Shown piece after piece: positions 17,401-26,875 of a stretch of DNA of 42,189 bases; positions within the stretch are counted from its first letter, which is position 1; every line of letters starts with the position of its first letter. The notes beneath the pieces were generated by a model, which was not told the DNA's origin, searched no databases, and saw only the letters and a list, made by a program, of their open reading frames with translations. The position numbers were made by a program, and so were the translations under genes. This DNA is from Luteimonas sp. 8-5 (lineage in GTDB: Bacteria > Pseudomonadota > Gammaproteobacteria > Xanthomonadales > Xanthomonadaceae). The stretch spans positions 1 through 42,189 of the forward strand of contig NZ_JARUVM010000005.1 of the NCBI RefSeq assembly GCF_029763755.1. The letters run 5' to 3'.

Positions 17401-18048
17401 GTCCACCGAGGCCGACGACTCGACGGTCTCGGCGATGGTCTTGAAGCCGACCCAGCGGCCGGTATAACGCGACATCGCCCAGCCCAGCAGGCCCATCTCC
17501 AGGATGTCCTGCACGCCGGCCGGATTGAGCACCGGCATCAGCGCGGACACGAATTCGCCTTCGGAGCCGTGCGGCAGGGTCGAGGAGCGGCACGCATGGT
17601 CGTCGGCGGCCAGCGCCAGCACGCCGCCATGCCTGGCGGTGCCGGCGGCGTTGGCGTGCTTGAACACGTCGCCGCAGCGGTCCACGCCCGGCCCCTTGCC
17701 GTACCACATGCCGAACACGCCGTCATGCTTCGCGCCCGGGACCAGGCCGACCTGCTGGGTGCCCCAGACCATGGTCGCGCCCAGGTCCTCGTTGAGCCCG
17801 GGGGTGAACTTCACCCCGGCCGCTTCCAGGTGCTTGCGCGCGCGCCACAGTTCCAGGTCGAAGCCGCCCAGCGGCGAACCGCGGTAGCCGCTGACGAAGC
17901 CGGCGGTGTCCAGCCCGGCGGCGGTGTCACGCAGCTTCTGCATCAGCGGCAGGCGCACCAGGGCCTGCACGCCGGACAGGTAGATCCGTCCGGATTCGCG
18001 GCTGTACTTGTGGTCGAGGGTGTAGTCGGGGTCGGCCAGGATGGTCAT
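14398..18048 (-). CDS. Indolepyruvate ferredoxin oxidoreductase, fused subunits
   Basis: This 1216-residue protein fuses the subunits of a thiamine-diphosphate-dependent 2-oxoacid:ferredoxin oxidoreductase, which decarboxylates aryl pyruvates to acyl-CoA with reduction of ferredoxin. The N-terminal part has GYRGSPLGGFD and NEDLGATMVWG, the middle has CSGCPHNTSTQVP and DGTYFHSGTLAI, and a cysteine-rich stretch from about residue 635 (CEGCGDCGRKSFC, SNCNKDYSCVEGFCPSF) should hold iron-sulfur clusters. The gamma-like part starts near residue 720 with ILITGVGGTGVVTIG. A poorly conserved linker (SEGRESGIGDAQLATRDED) precedes the C-terminal domain. The start at 18048 has no Shine-Dalgarno sequence and may be leaderless. 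It likely serves amino acid catabolism. Confidence 0.94.
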   Translation of the reverse strand: MTILADPDYTLDHKYSRESGRIYLSGVQALVRLPLMQKLRDTAAGLDTAGFVSGYRGSPLGGFDLELWRARKHLEAAGVKFTPGLNEDLGATMVWGTQQVGLVPGAKHDGVFGMWYGKGPGVDRCGDVFKHANAAGTARHGGVLALAADDHACRSSTLPHGSEGEFVSALMPVLNPAGVQDILEMGLLGWAMSRYTGRWVGFKTIAETVESSASVDVNPFALRIAIPDDFEVPPGGLNIRWPDPPLDQEMRLHMYAVKAAQAFARANRIDRIAIDSPDARLGIVTTGKSYLDVLQALEYLGLDEAACRDIGIRVYKVGMTWPLEPVGIRAFARGLQDILVVEEKQSFIESQMKELFYNFEGERPSIVGKYDESGEWILPSTNELTPARIAGVIARRIQRFHQSARMQQVLQWMDAKEGELALPRANFPRVPHYCSGCPHNTSTQVPGGSRALAGIGCHYMVTWMDRSTDTFTHMGGEGVTWSGQAPFTDTPHVFQNLGDGTYFHSGTLAIRQSVASGVNITYKILYNDAVAMTGGQPVDGQLSVPQIAHQVRAEGVQAIVVLSDDIEKWSDRSIFPEGVEFLDRRELDATQKRLREVKGVSVLIYDQTCATEKRRRRKRGKMVDPAKRVFVNSLVCEGCGDCGRKSFCVSVLPKETEFGRKREIDQSNCNKDYSCVEGFCPSFVTVHGGKPRKGQAAGGAATAASRLADLPMPSIATDLSRPWNILITGVGGTGVVTIGALLGMAGHLEGKGATVLDQTGLAQKGGAVTTHIRIARTPSQIHAVRIAAGEADLVLGCDMVVVNDYWALSKIRSGRTRVVLNTYQAMPGTFTTRPDMQFPASDIVAAVRTALDGAEPAQVDATRIATALMGDAIGANLFMLGYAWQRGLVPLSFDSLMRAVELNGAAVEMNKTAFAWGRLAAIDLPAVLEAAGIGMLEGGSNIPTLADATANALPLLAPRPSEGRESGIGDAQLATRDEDALRHVPAAATGEAAFSPLDDTRLSRSLDEVVSRRAAFLRDYQNARYARRYTDFVARVRAAEQARAPGSTDLTEAAARYLFKLMAYKDEYEVARLYTSGEFRKRLEQQFEGDFKLHFHLAPPLLAKKDAEGRLLKREYGPWVFTAFRVLAKLRGLRGTPLDVFGHTAERRGERALIAAYERTVDGLLESLSPANVALAASIAAVPEHIRGYGHVKHAHLEQARAREAALLREWATCVG

Positions 18049-18053
18049 GCCAA

Positions 18054-18059
18054 ATTGTA
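18054..18059 (-). promoter_or_regulatory. Candidate -10 box of the oxidoreductase gene
   Basis: TACAAT on the minus strand ends 5 bases before the ATG at 18048, so transcription would start at or next to the start codon and give a leaderless message. No convincing -35 box was seen at the right distance. Confidence 0.3.
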
Positions 18060-18123
18060 ACGTGCTGCGGTAGGCTGGCCCGGCGTGCGACGCATGGGTC
18101 AAGGGAACGGCTGGGGAGGCTGG

Positions 18124-19320
18124 ATGAGCCTGTCGGACTTGCGGGTGATGGTCGTGGAGGACCACGGGTTCCAGCGCAGGATGGCGCTGCGCCTGTTGGC
18201 GGACGCGGGGGGCGGGGCCAGCTGCGCGGCCGCCGCGGGGGCTGCGGGGGGGGTGGTAGTGCGGCAGTTGCCGCAGCCGCCCGATGTCCTCCTGGTGGAC
18301 CTGGACATGCCGGGCATGGACGGGGTCGAGTTCATCGGCCACGTGGCGCAGCGCCGGCTGGCGCGTGCCATCGCTCTGGTCAGCGCGCTCGATCCTGCGG
18401 TGCTCAAGACCGTGCAGACCATGGCCCGCGCCTACGGCATGCGCGTGCTCGGCGGCATCGAGAAGCCGCTCACCGCCGAGAAGCTGCAGTCGCTGCTCGA
18501 ATCCTACGACGCCAGCCTGCAGTTCCATGACGACGACGAACCGGTCGACATCACCCTGGACGAGGTGCGCGCGGCGATGCTGCGCGGCGAGCTCATCTCC
18601 TGGTTCCAGCCCCAGGTCGAGTTCGGCAACGGCCGGGTGGTGGCGGTCGAGGCGCTGGCGCGCCTGCGCCGCAGCGACGGCCAGGTGGTAAGGGCCAGCC
18701 ATTTCGTGCCGCTGCTCGAGCGCGAGGGCTATGCCCAGCACCTCACCGACAGCATGCTCGAGCAGGCCTGCCGCTGGAAACGCCGCTGGGATGGCGACGG
18801 ACTGCGCCTGAACGTCTCCGTCAACGTGAGCGCCTCGACGCTGGACGATCCTGCCGCGGCCGACCACTACCAACAGATCGTGCAGGACCACGGCGTGGAT
18901 CCGGCCGACGTGATGCTGGAGATCACCGAGGGTTCGCTGGTCACCGACGCGGCGCGCGGGCTCGGCGTGCTGGCGCGGCTGCGGCTGAAGGGCTTCGGCC
19001 TGGCGATCGACGATTTCGGCACCGGCTACTCGTCGCTGGCGCAGCTGTCGCAGATCCCGTTCACCGAACTCAAGATCGACCAGGACTTCGTATCGGGCGC
19101 CAGCGCGGAGCCGCGCAAGCGCGCGGTGGTCGAGGCCAGCCTGGACCTGGCGCGCAAGCTGCGCCTGGAAGTGGTGGCCGAAGGCGTGGAAACGGTCGAG
19201 GATTGGCAGATGCTGGCCGAGATGGGTTGCGGCATGGCCCAGGGTTACTTGATCGCCGGTCCGGTGCCCGGCGACGAACTCGCCGAAGCGGTGGCGCGCT
19301 GGCGGCGCCCCGAGCACTGA
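18124..19320 (+). CDS. Response regulator with EAL (cyclic-di-GMP phosphodiesterase) domain
   Basis: The 398-residue protein has an N-terminal receiver domain with acidic pocket VVEDHG, phosphoacceptor D59 in LLVDLDMPGMDG and conserved lysine in GGIEKPLTAEKL. The C-terminal EAL domain shows VEALARL, NVSVNVSAS, EITEGSLV, DDFGTGYSSL, KIDQDFV and EVVAEGVET, so the catalytic residues for cleavage of cyclic-di-GMP to pGpG appear intact. The ATG at 18124 follows GGGGAGG. Between beta-1 and the phosphoacceptor the protein reads through low-complexity GGGASCAAAAGAAGG, encoded by G-rich runs, which is unusual. The hybrid kinase starts 8 bases downstream and is the likely partner. Confidence 0.9.
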   Translation: MSLSDLRVMVVEDHGFQRRMALRLLADAGGGASCAAAAGAAGGVVVRQLPQPPDVLLVDLDMPGMDGVEFIGHVAQRRLARAIALVSALDPAVLKTVQTMARAYGMRVLGGIEKPLTAEKLQSLLESYDASLQFHDDDEPVDITLDEVRAAMLRGELISWFQPQVEFGNGRVVAVEALARLRRSDGQVVRASHFVPLLEREGYAQHLTDSMLEQACRWKRRWDGDGLRLNVSVNVSASTLDDPAAADHYQQIVQDHGVDPADVMLEITEGSLVTDAARGLGVLARLRLKGFGLAIDDFGTGYSSLAQLSQIPFTELKIDQDFVSGASAEPRKRAVVEASLDLARKLRLEVVAEGVETVEDWQMLAEMGCGMAQGYLIAGPVPGDELAEAVARWRRPEH

Positions 19321-19328
19321 TCCCCGCG

Positions 19329-21758
<2,430 letters not shown>

Positions 21759-21797
21759 ATGCTAGGCTTCGGCTTCGTGTTCATGGCGGAGTCGCGG

Positions 21798-22430
21798 ATG
21801 AAAACGATCCTGGTGGCCAGTTCCAAGGGCGGTGTCGGCAAGACGACCATCGCCACCCACCTGGCGGCGCAAGCCGCCCTGTCCGGAAAACGCACGGTGC
21901 TGGTCGATTCCGATCCGCAACGCTCCTCCACCCGCTGGGCCGAACGCCGCGCCGTCCTCGACAGCGCAGTCCTGCCGATGGACGGCAGCAAGGCCGAGCG
22001 CGGCTGGCAGCGCGACCTGCCCGAGGACACCCAGGTGGTGATCGTGGACGGGGCCGCCGGCGCGATGGCCCACGAGCTGATGCCCTTCATCGAACGGGCC
22101 GACTCGGTCGTGGTCCCGGTGCTGCCGTCGACGCTGGACATCGAAGCCACCGTCCCGTTCCTGGACACGTTCGCCAAGCTGGCCCGGGTCCGCCGCGGCG
22201 AACTCCCGGTGGGGCTGGTGGCCAACAAGCTGCGGCCCTGGACCAACGCCTCGCAGCAGGCGCTGGAGCTGTGGAAGCAGTGGCCCTACCCGGTGGTTGC
22301 ACAACTTCGTGACAGCCAGGCGTATTCAATGCTGGTCGGGCTGGGCAAGAGCCTGTTCGATTACCACTCCGCCCAGGTCCGCGATCACCAGGAAGACTGG
22401 CAGCCGCTGCTACGCTGGGTTCGCAAGTAA
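21798..22430 (+). CDS. Orphan ParA-family ATPase
   Basis: The 210-residue protein starts with the deviant Walker A motif KGGVGKTT (K10-T17) and has LVDSDPQRSSTRWAERR as the A' motif and VIVDGAAG as Walker B. This is a ParA/MinD-like ATPase that places cellular cargo, and no parB-like gene or centromere repeats are adjacent, so it is an orphan. The ATG at 21798 is chosen for GGAG at 21788-21791. In-frame ATGs at 21759 and 21783 would lengthen the protein. It follows the hybrid kinase closely and precedes sixA by 19 bases. It might position a sensory or c-di-GMP protein, which is speculation from context. Confidence 0.85.
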   Translation: MKTILVASSKGGVGKTTIATHLAAQAALSGKRTVLVDSDPQRSSTRWAERRAVLDSAVLPMDGSKAERGWQRDLPEDTQVVIVDGAAGAMAHELMPFIERADSVVVPVLPSTLDIEATVPFLDTFAKLARVRRGELPVGLVANKLRPWTNASQQALELWKQWPYPVVAQLRDSQAYSMLVGLGKSLFDYHSAQVRDHQEDWQPLLRWVRK

Positions 22431-22449
22431 AAACATCCGGAAGCGACCC

Positions 22450-22926
22450 ATGCGCGAACTGATCCTGCTGCGCCACGCCCACGCCGAGCCCCCGGATGCG
22501 GGGCAGGCCGACCTCGACCGCCCCCTCTCGCCGGAGGGACTGGCCGAGGCCGAGGCCGCCGGGCGCTGGCTGGCCGCGCAGGGGCTGGTGCCCGACTGCG
22601 TGCTGTGTTCGCCGGCGCGGCGCACGCGCGAAACCCTCGAGGCGGTGCTGGGCGTGATCGGCTACGTCGAGCAGCGCCTGGAGGAATCGATCTACGAGGC
22701 CACCTCCGGCACCCTGGCCGCGCTGGCCGACGCGCACCGGGACGCCGACCGCCTGCTGGTGGTCGGCCACAACCCCGGCCTGGAGCAGATGGTGGCGCTG
22801 ATGCACAGCGGCCAGTCGGGCGAGTACCGCGGCATGCCGCCGGGTGCGATCGCCGTGCTCACCCTGCCCGCGGATGCGGCCATCGAACCCGGTATCGCGA
22901 GCCTTTCCGCTTTCTGGTGGCCGTGA
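22450..22926 (+). CDS. sixA: Phosphohistidine phosphatase SixA
   Basis: The 158-residue protein has the histidine-phosphatase signature LLRHAHAE (H9), the arginine motif SPARRTRET and VVGHNPGLE, with a length close to E. coli SixA. SixA removes phosphate from phosphohistidine, originally reported for the HPt domain of ArcB and later for the nitrogen phosphotransferase protein NPr. An HPt-bearing hybrid kinase lies one gene upstream on the same strand, which makes a local substrate plausible but unproven. The stop overlaps the GTG start of the yceI-like gene by 4 bases. Confidence 0.92.
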   Translation: MRELILLRHAHAEPPDAGQADLDRPLSPEGLAEAEAAGRWLAAQGLVPDCVLCSPARRTRETLEAVLGVIGYVEQRLEESIYEATSGTLAALADAHRDADRLLVVGHNPGLEQMVALMHSGQSGEYRGMPPGAIAVLTLPADAAIEPGIASLSAFWWP

Positions 22927-23510
22927 ACCGGCGCGGGCGCCGTCCCGCGTGCCGGATCCGCGTAGCGCTGCTGGCGCTGGCCGCGACGCTGCTGGCGGCG
23001 GTCGCCCACGCAGCGGCCATCGATGCCGCCGCCTCGCAGGTCGGTTTCCATCTCGTGACCCGCTGGGGCCAGTCGCTGGACGGGCGCTTCAACACCATTC
23101 GTGGCGCGGTCGACGACATGGGCGGTGACCTCAGGCGGGTGAGGCTGATCCTGTCCACCTCCGACGTCGAGATCGTCGGCCACCCCGGTTACACGCGCTT
23201 CGCCCGCGGCAGCGGCTTCTTCGATGCCGAGCGCTGGCCGCTGGTCGAATTCATCTCCGATCCCTATCCGCCTGAGCTGCTGCAGACCGGCGGCGCTCTC
23301 GGCGGCACCCTGCGCATGCGCGGAGTGCAGCGGCGCGAAGTGTTCGTGCTGCAGCCGGCCGGCTGCGCGCGGCCGGGCATCGACTGCGACGTGGTCGCCA
23401 GCGGCCGCGTCCGCCGTGGCGACTACGGCATGCGCCGCTGGCGCGTGGCCCTCGGCGACGACGTCCGCTTCTCCCTGCGCATGCGCCTGCGGGCGGAGCC
23501 GGGCCAGTGA
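22923..23510 (+). CDS. YceI-family periplasmic protein
   Basis: The 195-residue protein starts at a GTG (22923) overlapping the sixA stop. It has a signal peptide (RVALLALAATLLAAVAHA) and a YceI-like lipocalin-type domain with IDAAASQVGFHLVTRWG near the N-terminus, SDVEIVGHPGYTRFARGSGFFDAE in the middle and LRMRGVQR later. YceI proteins bind polyisoprenoids or lipids in the periplasm, often in stress settings. The coupling to both sixA and the phospholipase D gene indicates one operon. Four cysteines may form pairs (PAGCARPG, IDCDVV). Confidence 0.85.
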   Translation: MNRRGRRPACRIRVALLALAATLLAAVAHAAAIDAAASQVGFHLVTRWGQSLDGRFNTIRGAVDDMGGDLRRVRLILSTSDVEIVGHPGYTRFARGSGFFDAERWPLVEFISDPYPPELLQTGGALGGTLRMRGVQRREVFVLQPAGCARPGIDCDVVASGRVRRGDYGMRRWRVALGDDVRFSLRMRLRAEPGQ

Positions 23511-25360
23511 ACCGCTGGTTGCGGTTGCTGGTTTTGTCGTGGGCGCTTGGTGCCAGCGCCTGCGCCTCGCTGTCGCCGCAGGAGCGCGGGCAGGTGGCGC
23601 GCCTGGTGCAGGAAGCCCGGCCGCAGCACGTCGCGTGCGAGCGCGTCGACGCCTGCGCCACGCCATCGCCCCTGCACCAGCTCGGCGCCGAGGCCATGGT
23701 CGAAAGCGCGCCGGGCTCGCCGCGCCATCGCGCGCTGATCCTCGACGCCGGCCAGGACGCCATGCTCGCGCGCATCAGCCTGCTGCGCAGCGCCACGACC
23801 AGCATCGACCTGCAGACCTACATCTTCGACGAGGACGATGCCGGCACGCTGTTCATCGAAGAGCTGCTGGCGGCCGCGCGCCGCGGCGTGCGCGTGCGCC
23901 TGCTGGTCGACCAGCTGTCCGCGCTGAGGCGCGTGGACACGCTCGCGGCGTTGTCCGGCGCGCACGCCAACTTTTCCATCCGCATCTACAACCCGGTGCT
24001 CCACCGCGCGCGCCTGTCCTACGTGCAGTACCTGTACGCCGCCGCGTGCTGCTGGGGCAGGCTCAACGAGCGCATGCATTCCAAGCTGCTGCTGGTGGAC
24101 GGCGTGGTCGGGATCACCGGCGGGCGCAACTACCAGGACGACTATTACGACTGGGACGCGGAGTACAACTTCCGCGATCGCGACATACTGGTGGCCGGGC
24201 CGGTGGCGCGCGAAATGGCCGCCAACTTCGACGCTTTCTGGAAGGATCCGCGCAGCGTGCCGCCCTACCTGCTGCGCGACGTGGGCGGACTGCTGCTCGA
24301 GTCGGGCGTGCCGCCGGCGCCCGCGCCCGGATACGACAATCCCGGGCGCGTGGCCGCGTTGCTGCGCGAGCTCGAGGAACCGGGCCGCATCGAGGCGCTG
24401 GCCGCAGACGCCATGCCGGTGGGCGAGGTCGCGTACATCGCCGACCTGCCGGGCAAGCACGAGCGCGACGCGGTCGGCGCCACCACCCACGGCCTGCGCG
24501 AACTGATCGAGTCGGCCAGCGATGAAGTCCTGCTGCAGACGCCGTACCTGGTGCTGTCGAAACCGGCGCAGCGGATGTTCCGGATCATGCACAGGCGCGA
24601 GGATCCACCGCGGGTGATCGTGTCGACCAACTCGCTGGCGGCGACCGACTCGTTCATCACCTACGCGCTGTCGTACAAGTACAAGCGCCGCTACCTGCGC
24701 GACTTCGGCTTCGAGATCCACGAATACAAGCCGTTCCCCGCCAATGCGCCGATCGACCTGGCGGCCACCGGCGCGGCGTTGCCGCCCGCCGCGGACGGGG
24801 CTTTCCGGGAACCGCTGTCGAGCGAGTACTCGGCGTTGCGCTACTACACCCGCAGCGCCAACGAACGCGTGCCGCTGGAACGCGCCGGCGTGCGCATCGG
24901 CCTGCACGCCAAGTCGCTGGTGGTGGACGAACGGGTCGCCGTCGTCGGCACGCACAACTTCGATCCGCGCGGCGACCACTACAACACCGAGAGCGCGGTG
25001 ATCATCGAGGACCCGGCGTTCGCGCGCGCACTGGCCAGCAGCATCCGCCGCGACATCGCACCGGAGAACTCCTGGACCATCGGCCGGCGCCCCGAGGCGA
25101 CGCCGTTCACGGGCCTGGAATACAGCCTGGCCAAGATCTCCGAGAAGATGCCGATATTCGACCTGTGGCCGGTGCGCTACGCGGTCAGTTTCGAGTTCGA
25201 GCAGGGACCCGGATGCCCGGGCCCGCTGTCGCCGTTCGATCCGCGGTTCAACGAGTGCTACCGGCCGGTGGGGGACTTCCCGGAGGTGGCGGTGGGATTC
25301 AAGTCGATCCTGACCCGCATCTTCACCGCGTTCGGTTCGGGCCTGGCGCCGATCCTGTAG
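23507..25360 (+). CDS. Phospholipase D / ClsC-like lipoprotein
   Basis: The 617-residue protein starts with a lipoprotein signal (lipobox ASAC) and has two HKD motifs: HSKLLLVD at H191 followed by ITGGRNYQDDYYDWD, and HAKSLVVD at H467 followed by GTHNFDPRG. The second conserved block NFRDRDILVAGP also fits the ClsC/YmdC branch of cardiolipin synthases. The region VIVSTNSLAATDSF between them is typical of the family. It overlaps the yceI-like gene by ATGA. The gene end lies inside a 16-bp perfect hairpin, with the TAG stop in the loop. It differs clearly from the membrane-anchored homologue at 10838. Confidence 0.88.
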   Translation: MNRWLRLLVLSWALGASACASLSPQERGQVARLVQEARPQHVACERVDACATPSPLHQLGAEAMVESAPGSPRHRALILDAGQDAMLARISLLRSATTSIDLQTYIFDEDDAGTLFIEELLAAARRGVRVRLLVDQLSALRRVDTLAALSGAHANFSIRIYNPVLHRARLSYVQYLYAAACCWGRLNERMHSKLLLVDGVVGITGGRNYQDDYYDWDAEYNFRDRDILVAGPVAREMAANFDAFWKDPRSVPPYLLRDVGGLLLESGVPPAPAPGYDNPGRVAALLRELEEPGRIEALAADAMPVGEVAYIADLPGKHERDAVGATTHGLRELIESASDEVLLQTPYLVLSKPAQRMFRIMHRREDPPRVIVSTNSLAATDSFITYALSYKYKRRYLRDFGFEIHEYKPFPANAPIDLAATGAALPPAADGAFREPLSSEYSALRYYTRSANERVPLERAGVRIGLHAKSLVVDERVAVVGTHNFDPRGDHYNTESAVIIEDPAFARALASSIRRDIAPENSWTIGRRPEATPFTGLEYSLAKISEKMPIFDLWPVRYAVSFEFEQGPGCPGPLSPFDPRFNECYRPVGDFPEVAVGFKSILTRIFTAFGSGLAPIL

Positions 25361-25385
25361 GGGAGGGGGCAGGATCGGCGCCAGG
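25342..25385. terminator. Perfect 16-bp hairpin between convergent genes
   Basis: CCTGGCGCCGATCCTG (25342-25357) pairs with its exact reverse complement at 25370-25385 across a 12-base loop TAGGGGAGGGGG. The loop contains the stop codon of the phospholipase D gene. No T-tract is present on either side, but the strength of the stem and its place between convergent genes suggest a two-way terminator or RNA-stabilising structure. Confidence 0.75.
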
Positions 25386-25388
25386 GAC

Positions 25389-25580
25389 TCAACCGCAGCG
25401 GAAGCGGGGCTGGCCGGTCCAGCCGCGGGCGTAGCGGCGGTCGGTCGCGTAGCCGCTGCTGTTGCCGTAACCGACACCCGCCTCGCGCTCGCGATAGACG
25501 GCGCGGCGGCTGTCGTTCGACGCCCGGGCACGGATTCCGGGGCGGAATTCGGGGACGAAGGAGCGGGGGATGGTGTTCAT
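25389..25580 (-). CDS. Small basic hypothetical protein with GYG-SSGY tail
   Basis: The 63-residue protein starts at the ATG at 25580, preceded by an AGGTAACC stretch. It begins MNTIPRSFVPEFRPGIR, is rich in arginine and ends with GVGYGNSSGYATDRRYARGW followed by TGQPRFRCG. This tail is strikingly like the C-terminus of the DUF1232 protein 0.7 kb away (GMGYGRSSGY, SYARTW, MFKFR). No signal peptide or membrane helix is present. The gene diverges from the thioesterase across a shared palindromic operator. The function is unknown. A role as partner or regulator of the DUF1232 protein is a guess from the shared tail. Confidence 0.6.
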   Translation of the reverse strand: MNTIPRSFVPEFRPGIRARASNDSRRAVYREREAGVGYGNSSGYATDRRYARGWTGQPRFRCG

Positions 25581-25608
25581 GGCGGTTACCTGAAGGCCCA
25601 ATGAATTA

Positions 25609-25630
25609 GTGTGGTAGTAATCTACAACAC
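25609..25630. promoter_or_regulatory. GntR/YtrA-like operator palindrome
   Basis: GTGTGGTAG (25609-25617) and CTACAACAC (25622-25630) form an inverted repeat with one mismatch and a 4-base centre TAAT. It can be written AGTG-N16-CACC, one base from the GGTG-N16-CACC motif that I remember as reported for the YtrA regulator of Xanthomonas. It sits between the divergent small gene and thioesterase gene. Confidence 0.6.
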
Positions 25631-25686
25631 CAAGCCAAAACCTGAATGTGCCAGAGGTCACCCCACCGATGTCCTACCCTTGCGCC

Positions 25687-26115
25687 ATGACCCTGTTCCA
25701 GCGCCAGGCCACCGTGGCCGACCTCAACGCCCTGTCCGAGGGCACCGCCATGCGTCCGCTCGGGATCGAGTTCACCGAGACCGGGCCCGACTACGTGCGC
25801 GCGACCTTGCCGGTCGACGAGCGCACCCGCCAGCCATACGGCCTGCTGCATGGAGGCGCATCGGTGTTGCTGGCCGAGACACTGGGCAGCACCGCCGGCG
25901 GACTGTGCGTCGGCGCCGGGCAGGGCGTGGTCGGCATCGAGATCAACGCCAACCACCTTGCCGGCGTGCGCGAGGGCAAGGTCACCGGCACGGCTCGGCC
26001 GCTGCACGTCGGCCGCAGCACCCAGGTGTGGGAGATCCGCATCGAGGACGAACGAGGCCGCCTCGCCTGCGTCTCGCGGCTGACACTGGCGGTCGTCGAC
26101 CGGCGCGGCGCGTAG
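25687..26115 (+). CDS. Hotdog-fold acyl-CoA thioesterase (MenI/YbdB/PaaI-like)
   Basis: The 142-residue protein is a hotdog thioesterase: MRPLGIEFTETGPDYVRA, RTRQPYGLLHGGASVLLAETLGS and VGIEINANHLAGVREG are characteristic, with the catalytic glutamate in LAETLGS and the HGG loop before it. Family members hydrolyse aryl or acyl-CoA esters, for example dihydroxynaphthoyl-CoA in quinone synthesis. The start at 25687 fits the usual N-terminus (MTLFQRQATVADLNALSEGT). ATG at 25669 and GTG at 25648 are alternatives, and none has a strong Shine-Dalgarno sequence. The palindromic operator lies 57 bases upstream. Confidence 0.9.
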   Translation: MTLFQRQATVADLNALSEGTAMRPLGIEFTETGPDYVRATLPVDERTRQPYGLLHGGASVLLAETLGSTAGGLCVGAGQGVVGIEINANHLAGVREGKVTGTARPLHVGRSTQVWEIRIEDERGRLACVSRLTLAVVDRRGA

Positions 26116-26134
26116 CGGCACCTACCGCGCGCCG
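26101..26134. terminator. Imperfect GC-rich hairpin after the thioesterase gene
   Basis: The end of the gene and the following bases (CGGCGCG-TAG-CGGCAC-CTA-CCGCGCGCC pattern) can form an imperfect stem with the stop codon TAG in the left arm. No T-tract follows. Termination is possible only. Confidence 0.3.
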
Positions 26135-26185
26135 GGCAGGGTTTGCTAGGCTTTGCCTTCTCTCTTCCTCGGATCCGGCCCTGCC

Positions 26186-26815
26186 ATGACGATCTCGCTG
26201 AACTTCGAACTCAACGATCGCGACCTGGAGCACTTCCACGCCGAAATGGAAGCAGCGAAGAAGGCGGCGGCCGGCAAATCCCCGGAGGAGATCGTCGACT
26301 GCGCGGCCAGGCTGCTGGTCGACGCGCAGAAGGGCACCATCCCCGACTTCATCATGCAGCGCCTGCTGCGCCTGGACGACCTGATCGCGATGGCGCGCGA
26401 CGAGGCCTGGGCACTGGCCGGCGAGGACCGCGACCGCGTACTCGGCGCGCTCGCCTATTTCTGCAACCCGGACGACGTGATCCCCGACCACGTGCAGGTG
26501 CTGGGCTTCCTCGACGACGCGATCATGATCGAGCTGTCGGTGCGTGAGCTGGCGCATGAGCTCGAGGCATACGACGACTTCTGCGACTACCGCGAAGCGC
26601 AGGCCAAGCGCCGCGGCCTGGAAGCGGAGAAGATCGGCCGCGCGGACTGGCTGGACTCGCGCCGCGAGGAACTGGTCGAGCGCATGCACACCCGCCGCCG
26701 CCGCGAAGCCGGTGGTCCGGGCATGGGATACGGTCGCAGCAGCGGTTACGGCATGTCTGCAGGCGGCCGCAGCTATGCGCGGACCTGGCGCCCGGGCATG
26801 TTCAAGTTCCGCTAG
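26186..26815 (+). CDS. DUF1232 (YkvA-like) protein with C-terminal GYG-SSGY tail
   Basis: The 209-residue protein has a DUF1232/YkvA-like core at about residues 85-125 (VLGALAYFCNPDDVIPDHVQVLGFLDDAIMI split over the block), with the usual DxIPD and DD residues. In this protein the core is less hydrophobic than in membrane-bound members. A charged helical stretch follows, and then an arginine/glycine-rich tail with GMGYGRSSGYGMSAGGR and SYARTWRPGMFKFR. The tail resembles that of the 63-residue protein at 25389-25580. The function of the family is unknown. The gene stands alone with a short upstream gap after the thioesterase. Confidence 0.8.
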   Translation: MTISLNFELNDRDLEHFHAEMEAAKKAAAGKSPEEIVDCAARLLVDAQKGTIPDFIMQRLLRLDDLIAMARDEAWALAGEDRDRVLGALAYFCNPDDVIPDHVQVLGFLDDAIMIELSVRELAHELEAYDDFCDYREAQAKRRGLEAEKIGRADWLDSRREELVERMHTRRRREAGGPGMGYGRSSGYGMSAGGRSYARTWRPGMFKFR

Positions 26816-26875
26816 GCGGGGGTTCTGCCGGCGCGTGCCGGCTGCGTACCGGACAAAAATCGGAGATTCGACCCC

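Noticed and set aside
21798-22430. Plasmid or integrated-element partition locus because of the ParA protein.
   Set aside because: No parB-like gene, no parS-like repeats and no replication or integration genes nearby; surrounding genes are chromosomal.
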